Source: Gemmatimonadota bacterium
Lineage (GTDB): Bacteria > Gemmatimonadota > Gemmatimonadetes > Gemmatimonadales > GWC2-71-9
Direction: 5' to 3'
Assembly (NCBI GenBank): GCA_003221985.1
Contig: QHUQ01000090.1
Span: forward strand, 1-5,551
Length of the DNA stretch: 5,551 nucleotides
Below the pieces are notes generated by a model. That model made no database searches. It was not told the origin of the DNA and saw only the letters and a program-made list of their open reading frames with translations. The position numbers and the translations under genes were made by a program. Each line of letters begins with the position of its first letter. Position 1 is the stretch's first letter. This document shows, one piece after another, positions 1 through 5,551 of the stretch.

Positions 1-1
1 C

Positions 2-571
2 GGTCAGTACGGGCACGTCGTGATTCATATGGAGCCGGGGGAAGCCGGCACCGGGTTCGTGTTCGAGGACAACATCGTCGGGGGCACGATCCCGAAGGAA
101 TACATCGGCCCGGTCGAGCAGGGCGTCAAAGAGGCACTGGAAAACGGCGTCCTCGCCGGCTATCCGATGGTGGATGTGAAGGTGGAGCTGGTGGACGGCT
201 CGTTCCACGACGTCGACTCGAGTGAAATGGCCTTCAAGATCGCGGGCTCGATGGCGGTGAAAGCAGCCGCGCGCCAGGCGCATCCGATTCTGCTCGAGCC
301 GATCATGGACGTCGAAGTCGTGACGCCCTCGGACTACATGGGCGACGTCATCGGCGACCTGTCGGCGCGGCGCGGCAAGATCGGCGGCATGACGCAGCGC
401 GCCGACGCGCACATCGTCGCGGCCAGTGTCCCGCTGTCCGAGATGTTCGGCTATTCCACGACGCTGCGATCGATGAGCCAGGGGCGTGCGATTTACAGCA
501 TGGAATTCAGCCACTATCAGGAAGTACCGAAAGCCAAGGCCGAAGAAATCGTTTCGAAAGTGAAAGGCTAA
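2..571 (+). CDS. fusA: Elongation factor G, C-terminal part (5' truncated by window edge)
   Basis: EF-G is the cytoplasmic GTPase that drives translocation of tRNA and mRNA on the ribosome. Only the last 189 residues are visible; the G domain lies upstream of the window. The frame is open from base 2 and begins GQYGHVV, a hallmark of domain IV. The conserved [14 protein letters not shown] segment follows; its histidine (codon 206-208) aligns with the domain IV tip histidine, H583 of E. coli by my count, which contacts the A-site decoding region. Domain V follows with [26 protein letters not shown] and [15 protein letters not shown], then the usual end [10 protein letters not shown]. The stop is TAA at 569-571. 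The next gene, tuf, starts 4 nt later, the classic str-operon order. No internal oddity is seen, and identification is essentially certain from the conserved blocks. Confidence 0.97.
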   Translation, partial: GQYGHVVIHMEPGEAGTGFVFEDNIVGGTIPKEYIGPVEQGVKEALENGVLAGYPMVDVKVELVDGSFHDVDSSEMAFKIAGSMAVKAAARQAHPILLEPIMDVEVVTPSDYMGDVIGDLSARRGKIGGMTQRADAHIVAASVPLSEMFGYSTTLRSMSQGRAIYSMEFSHYQEVPKAKAEEIVSKVKG

Positions 572-575
572 AGCA

Positions 576-1775
<1,200 letters not shown>

Positions 1776-1785
1776 CGAGGAACTC

Positions 1786-2094
1786 ATGGCGAGCAAGATC
1801 CGCATCCGTCTCAAAGCCTTCGACCACGCCCTGATCGATCAGGCCGCGGCCGACATCGTCCGGACGGCCGAAAAGACCGGTGCGCAGGTTTCGGGGCCGA
1901 TCCCGCTGCCCACCAAGCGGCAGCTGTGGACCGTGCTGCGCAGCCCGCACATCGACAAGAAGAGCCGCGAGCAATTCGAGCTCAAGACGCACAAGCGGCT
2001 GATCGACATCCTCGATTCACGGTCGCAGACGGTGGACGCGCTGACGAAGCTCGATCTGCCGGCCGGCGTCGACGTGGAAATCAAAGTTGAGTAG
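1786..2094 (+). CDS. rpsJ: 30S ribosomal protein S10
   Basis: S10 is a head protein of the 30S subunit and, as NusE, a partner of NusB and NusG in transcription antitermination. The protein has 102 residues, the normal family length. It shows the expected [11 protein letters not shown] start, the [19 protein letters not shown] block, the long-loop [20 protein letters not shown] signature and the [12 protein letters not shown] end. The ATG at 1786 follows GAGGA at 1777-1781, and the gap after the tuf stop is only 10 nt. That leaves no room for a promoter or for the long S10 leader through which L4 regulates the operon in enterobacteria, so rpsJ is probably co-transcribed with fusA-tuf. Nothing unusual is seen in the protein. 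Confidence 0.98.
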   Translation: MASKIRIRLKAFDHALIDQAAADIVRTAEKTGAQVSGPIPLPTKRQLWTVLRSPHIDKKSREQFELKTHKRLIDILDSRSQTVDALTKLDLPAGVDVEIKVE

Positions 2095-2098
2095 GGAC

Positions 2099-2719
2099 AT
2101 GAACGGACTGATCGGTCGTAAACTCGGAATGACGCGAATCTTCAACGCCGAAGGCACGCACGTGCCCGTCACGGTGATCGAGGCCGGGCCGTGTCCCGTC
2201 ATCGCCGTGCTCGAGGGGCGCGTGGAGCTCGGCTTCGGCGCGAAGAAGCCCAAGAACGCCCCCAAGGCGCTCGCGGGCCATGCGAAGAAGGGCGGCGTCG
2301 AGACGACGCCGCGCGTGATTCGGCGCTTTGACGTGAGCGGCGAAGCGCCGGCCGCCGGCAGCGCCGTCACCGTCGCGATCTTCGCGGAAGGCGATCGCGT
2401 GAAGGTCAGCGGTGTCTCGAAAGGCCGCGGCTTCCAGGGCGTCGTGCACCGCCATCACTTCCACGGCGGTCCCGAGACGCACGGCAACACGCGTCACCGC
2501 AAGCCGGGATCGATCGCGCCGGGTACCGATCCGTCGCGCATCATCAAGGGCAAGCGGATGCCCGGGCACATGGGCGCGCGCAACACCACCGAGCTCGGCC
2601 TGCGGGTCGTACGGATCGACGCCGAGCGCAATCTCTTGTTCGTGCGCGGCTCCGTGCCGGGCCCGATGAACGGCCTGGTCACCGTCCGCAAGCAGGGAGG
2701 CCCGAGCCGCCATGATTGA
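2099..2719 (+). CDS. rplC: 50S ribosomal protein L3
   Basis: L3 is an early assembly protein of the 50S subunit whose extended loop reaches toward the peptidyl transferase centre. The 206-residue product begins [14 protein letters not shown], as in the family, and has the [17 protein letters not shown] and [14 protein letters not shown] blocks and [10 protein letters not shown] of the central loop, then the [22 protein letters not shown]-terminal strand region. I chose the ATG at 2099 rather than an in-frame TTG at 2087, because the TTG would overlap rpsJ and add four residues (MSRD) not typical of L3. The gene starts 4 nt after the rpsJ stop. The nearby AGGGA at 2093-2097 is too close to be a textbook Shine-Dalgarno, so initiation may depend on coupling to rpsJ. 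The end overlaps rplD by 8 nt. Confidence 0.97.
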   Translation: MNGLIGRKLGMTRIFNAEGTHVPVTVIEAGPCPVIAVLEGRVELGFGAKKPKNAPKALAGHAKKGGVETTPRVIRRFDVSGEAPAAGSAVTVAIFAEGDRVKVSGVSKGRGFQGVVHRHHFHGGPETHGNTRHRKPGSIAPGTDPSRIIKGKRMPGHMGARNTTELGLRVVRIDAERNLLFVRGSVPGPMNGLVTVRKQGGPSRHD

Positions 2720-3350
2720 GGCTCCTCATTATTCGGCGGCGGGCGCCAGCAAGAAGGCGGTGGCGCTGCCCGCGGCGCTGTTCGACGGCACGGTGAACGA
2801 GGACGTGCTGCATCGCGCGGTGATCACGTTCCTGTCGAATCAGCGGCAGGGCACGAGCGACACGCTGACCCGCAGCGAGGTCTCGGGCGGCAATCAGAAG
2901 CCGTGGCGCCAGAAAGGCACCGGCCGCGCCCGCCAGGGCTCGACGCGTGCTCCGCATTGGCGGCACGGCGGCGTCGCGCACGGGCCGCATCCGCGCAGCT
3001 ATCGTCTGGCGATTCCGAAGAAGATGCGCCAGTTGGCCAAGAAATCGGCGCTGAACGCGCGCGCGCGGGAAGGCGCGCTCGTGATTGTGGACGCCCTCGA
3101 ATATGAGAAGCCGAAAACCAAGGACCTGGTCGCGTTACTGAAGAAGGTCGATGCCACTGGCAAGAAGGTCCTGGTGCTCACGGCAAGTGATTCGCACAAC
3201 GTCTACTTGTCGGGCCGCAACATCCCCGACGTGCACGTGATGCGCTTCGCCGATGCGTCCGCGTACGAGATCCTGTGGTCGCAGACGGTGGTCGTAGAGA
3301 TCGGCGCGCTGGACGAGGGCCAGGCCAAGAAGGAGGCGAGCGATGCCTGA
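2712..3350 (+). CDS. rplD: 50S ribosomal protein L4
   Basis: L4 binds 23S rRNA early in assembly, and its extended loop forms part of the constriction of the nascent-peptide exit tunnel. The 212-residue protein has the globular core start ([20 protein letters not shown]) and the very conserved loop with [15 protein letters not shown] (63-77) and [19 protein letters not shown] (79-97). A Rossmann-like C-terminal half follows, with [18 protein letters not shown] and [10 protein letters not shown]. The ATG at 2712 lies inside the end of rplC (8-nt overlap ATGATTGA), with an AGGGAGG at 2694-2700 11 nt upstream. The first 15 or so residues are less conserved than the rest, which is common in the family. 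In enterobacteria L4 also represses its own operon; no matching leader is visible here. Confidence 0.97.
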   Translation: MIEAPHYSAAGASKKAVALPAALFDGTVNEDVLHRAVITFLSNQRQGTSDTLTRSEVSGGNQKPWRQKGTGRARQGSTRAPHWRHGGVAHGPHPRSYRLAIPKKMRQLAKKSALNARAREGALVIVDALEYEKPKTKDLVALLKKVDATGKKVLVLTASDSHNVYLSGRNIPDVHVMRFADASAYEILWSQTVVVEIGALDEGQAKKEASDA

Positions 3351-3630
3351 GCTGCACGACACCATCGTTCGCCCGGTCGTCACGGAGAAGTCGTCGGCGG
3401 CCTACGGCGCGCGCAAGGAATACGCATTCCGCGTGCATTCGGAGGCGACGAAGCCGCAGATCAAGGCGGCGATCGAGGCGCTGTTCAAGGTGTCGGTCAC
3501 CGGCGTCCGCACGATGGTCATGCGGGCCAAGCGGCGCACCTACGGCCGCTACCAGGGCCGCCGGCCGTCATGGAAAAAGGCGATCGTCACCCTCAAAGAG
3601 GGCGACGCTATTGAGGTGTTCGAGGGCTAA
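3343..3630 (+). CDS. rplW: 50S ribosomal protein L23
   Basis: L23 sits at the exit of the peptide tunnel and is the docking site for trigger factor and the signal recognition particle. The 95-residue product is of normal length. It shows the family start TIVRPVVTEKS, where Glu15 in VTEK aligns with the chaperone-docking Glu18 of E. coli L23. The KPQIKAAIEALFKVSVTGVRT helix-strand segment and the C-terminal GRRPSWKKAIVTLKEGD signature follow. The ATG at 3343 overlaps the end of rplD by 8 nt and is preceded by a strong AAGGAGG at 3330-3336 with a 6-nt spacer, the best ribosome binding site in the window. The TAA stop touches the ATG of rplB. The gene appears intact. Confidence 0.97.
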   Translation: MPELHDTIVRPVVTEKSSAAYGARKEYAFRVHSEATKPQIKAAIEALFKVSVTGVRTMVMRAKRRTYGRYQGRRPSWKKAIVTLKEGDAIEVFEG

Positions 3631-4425
3631 ATGGGTATTCGAAATTTTCGGCCGATGACGCCGGCGACGCGGTTTCGCTCGGTCTCCGACTTCTCCGAAG
3701 TCACTAGACCCTCGCCGGAGAAATCGCTGCTCGAGCCGCTCAAGCGGACCGGTGGCCGCAACAACAAGGGCCACATCACGAGCCGGTATCAGGGCGGCGG
3801 ACACAAGCGGCAGTACCGGCGCATCGATTTCCGGCGCGACAAGTTCGCGATTCCGGCGCGGGTCGCGAGCATCGAGTACGACCCGAACCGGACCGCGCGC
3901 ATCGCGCTGCTGCACTACGGTGACGGCGAGAAGCGCTACATCCTCGCGCCCAAAGGCTTAAGCGTCGGGGACAATGTCGTCTCCGGACCCGGCTCCGACA
4001 TTCGCGTCGGGAACGCGATGCCGTTGTTCGAGATCCCGCTGGGCACGGCGGTGCACAACGTCGAGTTGAAGATCGGCCGCGGCGGGCAGCTGTGCCGCGG
4101 CGCCGGCACCAGCGCCCAGGTCGTCGCGAAAGAGGGCAATTACGTCACGCTGCGCCTGCGCTCGACGGAGATGCGCATGGTGCGCGGCGAGTGCCTCGCC
4201 ACGATCGGTGAAGTCGGCAATGCCGAGCACGAGCTGCTGTCGATCCGAGGGCAAAAAGACGCGGCACAAGAAGAAGCGCTCCACGAAACTCATCGTGCGC
4301 GGTCGCAAGCGCGGGAGAGCAACACAATAATGCGAAATGCGAAACGGGAAATGCGAAATGCTCTCCCAGCGATTTCGCATTTCGAATTCCGCATTTCGAA
4401 TTGGGGTTTCCAACATGGGTCGTAG
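3631..4425 (+). CDS. rplB: 50S ribosomal protein L2, damaged: internal deletion and frameshift
   Basis: L2 is an essential 50S protein needed for subunit association and for peptidyl transferase activity. Residues 1-205 are normal: [40 protein letters not shown], the RNA-binding OB/SH3 region, and [25 protein letters not shown]. After Ile205 (4243-4245) the reading frame is wrong. The family continues with GKAG...RGxAMNPVDHPHGGGEGR...PWG, about 47 residues, and none of this is present in any frame. The real C-terminus resumes in the +1 frame at 4247. As written, the open frame runs on through the palindromic repeat to a stop at 4423-4425, inside rpsS, giving a 264-residue protein with about 59 foreign residues. 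The missing part includes the conserved histidine equivalent to E. coli His229. The ATG at 3631 abuts the rplW stop. Either an assembly or consensus error or a true pseudogene; an error is more likely, since a second rplB would otherwise be needed. Confidence 0.93.
   Translation: MGIRNFRPMTPATRFRSVSDFSEVTRPSPEKSLLEPLKRTGGRNNKGHITSRYQGGGHKRQYRRIDFRRDKFAIPARVASIEYDPNRTARIALLHYGDGEKRYILAPKGLSVGDNVVSGPGSDIRVGNAMPLFEIPLGTAVHNVELKIGRGGQLCRGAGTSAQVVAKEGNYVTLRLRSTEMRMVRGECLATIGEVGNAEHELLSIRGQKDAAQEEALHETHRARSQARESNTIMRNAKREMRNALPAISHFEFRISNWGFQHGS
4247..4330 (+). pseudogene. rplB: Out-of-frame 3' remnant of rplB (true L2 C-terminus)
   Basis: Read in the frame starting at 4247, this stretch encodes 27 residues, [13 protein letters not shown] then [14 protein letters not shown], ending in TAA at 4328-4330. 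This is plainly the basic C-terminal tail of L2, which in E. coli reads [20 protein letters not shown] (recalled). It lies one frame off from the upstream rplB reading frame, whose last recognisable residue is Ile205 at 4243-4245. The missing piece between them should be about 47 codons. For the two ends to rejoin in frame, the missing length must be 3n+2 bases, because one extra base (4246) is left at the junction. A simple one-base slip cannot restore L2. The junction therefore lies between about 4243 and 4252. Confidence 0.9.
4329..4402. repeat. Imperfect palindromic intergenic repeat (GCGAAATGC / GCATTTCGAATT units)
   Basis: This short, AT-richer element lies between rplB and rpsS in otherwise high-GC DNA. 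The left arm has two copies of AATGCGAAATGC (4329-4340 and 4350-4361). The right arm has two copies of GCATTTCGAATT (4377-4388 and 4391-4402). The arms pair: 4348-4359 with 4372-4383 (12 bp perfect), and 4333-4341 with 4390-4398 (9 bp perfect), separated by a 6x6 internal loop. GCT 4360-4362 can pair with AGC 4368-4370 to close a 5-nt loop with one bulged G. No T-run follows, so it is not a typical intrinsic terminator. It resembles dispersed small palindromic repeats that turn up as junk peptides rich in MRNAKCEMRN or SEFRIPN in database ORFs (from memory). It adds an 84-nt gap where other gaps are 10 nt or less. Confidence 0.85.
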
Positions 4426-4747
4426 CGTAAAAAAAGGCCCGTACGTCGAGGAGTCGCTGATGGTGAAGATCCGCGCCCTCAACGAGCGGAACGAGAAGAA
4501 GGTGTTCAAGACCTGGTCGCGGCGCAGCACCATCACGCCCGATTTCGTGGGCCATACGCTCGCGGTGCACAACGGGAACAAGTTCATCCCCGTCTACATC
4601 ACCGAGAACATGGTGGGCCACAAGCTCGGCGAATTCGCCGCGACCCGGCTGTTCCGCGGCCACGGCGCCAAGGGCTCGGCGGCCGAGCGCGAAGCCGAGG
4701 CGGCGGCGGCCGAAGCCGGCGCCGAAGCCCCCAAGGGCAAGGAGTAG
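4415..4747 (+). CDS. rpsS: 30S ribosomal protein S19 with Ala/Glu-rich C-terminal tail
   Basis: S19 is a head protein of the 30S subunit that, with S13, contacts the A-site finger and the intersubunit bridge. The core is standard: [15 protein letters not shown] (2-16), [23 protein letters not shown] (32-54), [19 protein letters not shown] (57-75) and TRLFRGHG. The ATG at 4415 gives the family start [10 protein letters not shown] farther in-frame ATG at 4337 would add 26 residues translated from the repeat and is rejected. S19 is usually about 92 residues; this one has 110, with an extra tail from about residue 88 rich in Ala and Glu ([17 protein letters not shown]) and ending KGKE. The ribosome binding site is weak: only GGGG at 4403-4406, 8 nt upstream and right after the palindrome. 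The stop is 3 nt before rplV. Confidence 0.96.
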   Translation: MGRSVKKGPYVEESLMVKIRALNERNEKKVFKTWSRRSTITPDFVGHTLAVHNGNKFIPVYITENMVGHKLGEFAATRLFRGHGAKGSAAEREAEAAAAEAGAEAPKGKE

Positions 4748-4750
4748 CGT

Positions 4751-5236
4751 ATGGAGGCTCGAGCGATCCAACGCGGCGTGCGGCAATCGGCGCGCAAGAT
4801 GCGCCTGGTGATCGATCTGATCCGCGACTGCGCCGTGCCGGAGGCGGACGCGATCCTGCGCTTCTCCAAAAAGCGGGCGGCGCGCCAGATCCATAAGGTG
4901 CTGAAGTCGGCGGTGGCGAACGCGCAGCAGGCGGCGCAGCGCCAGAACACACCGTTCGACGCCGACGGCCTGCGCGTCACCTACGCGGTCGTGAACGAGG
5001 GCCAGACGCTGAAGCGGTTCACGGCGGCGGCGATGGGCCGCGGCACGCCGATTCTCAAGCGCACGAGCCACGTCGAGATTCGCGTCGCCGGCGTCGCCGC
5101 GCCGGTTGCACCGGCGCCCAGCGCCAAGCCCGCCGAGGTGAAAGCCGCAGCGAAGGCGAAGGCAAAGCCGCGCGCCAAGAAGGCGCCGGCGGCGAAGGCC
5201 AAGAAGAAAAAGACGGCCAAGAAAGCGAGCAGGTAA
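4751..5236 (+). CDS. rplV: 50S ribosomal protein L22 with Lys/Ala-rich C-terminal tail
   Basis: L22 binds several 23S rRNA domains, and its long beta-hairpin lines the exit tunnel, where it influences macrolide sensitivity and nascent-chain stalling. Core residues 1-114 match the family: MEARAIQRGVRQSARKMRLVIDLIR, the KVLKSAVANAQ helix, LRVTYAVVNEGQTLKRF leading into the hairpin, and ILKRTSHVEIRV. The tip reads FTAAAMGRGTP where E. coli has IMPRAKGRAD, so fewer positive charges lie in the tunnel loop. The protein has 161 residues against about 110 in most bacteria. Residues 115-161 form a low-complexity tail of Ala, Pro and 14 Lys, resembling histone H1-like tails. A good AAGGAG at 4739-4744 sits 6 nt before the ATG, overlapping the end of rpsS. 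The stop directly abuts the GTG of rpsC. Confidence 0.96.
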   Translation: MEARAIQRGVRQSARKMRLVIDLIRDCAVPEADAILRFSKKRAARQIHKVLKSAVANAQQAAQRQNTPFDADGLRVTYAVVNEGQTLKRFTAAAMGRGTPILKRTSHVEIRVAGVAAPVAPAPSAKPAEVKAAAKAKAKPRAKKAPAAKAKKKKTAKKASR

Positions 5237-5551
5237 GTGGGACAGAAAACACATCCCTACGGGTTCCGGCTGGGCATCGTCAAGCAGTGGCGCTCGCGCT
5301 ATTTCGCGCGCCACAACTTCCCGGAGCTGCTCAAGGAAGACGAGCTGATCCGGAAGTATCTCAAGACGCGCCTCAGCCACGCCGCGATCGCCGACGTGCA
5401 CATCGAGCGCAAGCCGGGCAAGGTGACCGTCACGGTGCACACGGGGCGGCCCGGCGTCGTGATCGGCAAGCGCGGCGCCGAAGTCGACAAGCTGCGCGAT
5501 GAGCTGGCGCAGCTGACGGGGAAGGAAGTCGGCATCAACGTCGAGGAGATC
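5237..5551 (+). CDS. rpsC: 30S ribosomal protein S3, N-terminal part (3' truncated by window edge)
   Basis: S3 lies at the mRNA entry channel of the 30S subunit and helps unwind incoming mRNA. Only the first 105 residues are present, about half the usual protein. The start [22 protein letters not shown] is the family signature. The type II KH domain follows, with [29 protein letters not shown]; its GKRG (residues 77-80, 5465-5476) is the nucleic-acid-binding GxxG loop. The start is GTG at 5237-5239, immediately after the rplV TAA with no spacer. An ATG is not available in frame nearby, and the family start fixes this choice. The upstream Shine-Dalgarno is weak (AGG at 5231-5233, too close), so initiation probably relies on ribosomes finishing rplV. 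rplP is expected next, beyond the window. Confidence 0.96.
   Translation, partial: MGQKTHPYGFRLGIVKQWRSRYFARHNFPELLKEDELIRKYLKTRLSHAAIADVHIERKPGKVTVTVHTGRPGVVIGKRGAEVDKLRDELAQLTGKEVGINVEEI

Noticed and set aside
1776..1785. S10 leader or promoter before rpsJ
   Set aside because: The gap between tuf and rpsJ is 10 nt and holds only a Shine-Dalgarno.
2087..2098. TTG start for rplC four codons upstream
   Set aside because: It overlaps the end of rpsJ, and L3 proteins start right before [10 protein letters not shown], which matches the ATG at 2099.
4243..4258. Programmed ribosomal frameshift restoring L2
   Set aside because: A +1 shift would rejoin the C-terminus but leave about 47 essential residues missing, so it cannot yield a normal L2.
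4329..4402. CRISPR array or short tandem repeat array
   Set aside because: The units are only about 12 bp, in opposite orientations, and lack unique spacers of regular length; they form one palindrome.
4348..4410. Intrinsic transcription terminator after rplB
   Set aside because: A stable stem is present, but it is followed by GGGGTTTCC rather than a T-run, and the operon clearly continues through rpsS, rplV and rpsC.
4337..4414. Upstream in-frame ATG start for rpsS adding 26 residues
   Set aside because: The added residues come from the palindromic repeat, and the S19 family starts at MGRSVKKGP, matching the ATG at 4415.
4145..5440. A 431-codon open frame on the minus strand across rplB, rpsS, rplV and rpsC
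   Set aside because: It is antisense to well-recognised ribosomal protein genes, is rich in Arg, His, Leu and Ala as expected from high-GC codon bias, and part of it is translated repeat. It has no recognisable domain.

Overview
The window is one stretch of a fused str-S10 translation operon, entirely on the + strand, from a high-GC bacterium. Order: 3' end of fusA (EF-G), tuf (EF-Tu), rpsJ (S10), rplC (L3), rplD (L4), rplW (L23), rplB (L2, damaged), rpsS (S19), rplV (L22) and the 5' part of rpsC (S3). This is the standard bacterial order. The proteins look most like Gemmatimonadota or a related deep soil/sediment lineage: EF-Tu has an altered, longer switch I, and S19 and L22 carry low-complexity tails. 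That placement is from memory of the families and is only moderately secure.

Layout: fusA ends 4 nt before tuf, and tuf ends 10 nt before rpsJ. From rpsJ to rplB the genes are packed with gaps of 4 nt or less, or 8-nt overlaps (rplC/rplD and rplD/rplW), which suggests one transcript with translational coupling. No promoter, S10-leader regulatory region or terminator has room before rplB. No other stretch lacks genes except the 84 nt between the original rplB stop and rpsS.

Two things break the pattern, and they are adjacent. First, rplB is normal to about residue 205, then lacks roughly 47 conserved codons, including the catalytic-centre histidine loop. The true L2 C-terminus resumes in the +1 frame at 4247-4330. 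Second, directly after it lies an AT-richer imperfect palindrome (about 4329-4402) made of GCGAAATGC / GCATTTCGAATT units, which looks like a dispersed intergenic repeat. It separates rplB from rpsS by 84 nt.

Together the genes encode two translational GTPases and ribosomal proteins of both subunits: the tunnel proteins L4, L22 and L23, the peptidyl-transferase-centre proteins L2 and L3, and the small-subunit head proteins S10, S19 and S3. I found no CRISPR array, RNA gene, transposase or novel enzymatic system. The observations worth following are the broken rplB, the palindromic repeat, the EF-Tu switch I variant and the oppositely charged tails on S19 and L22.
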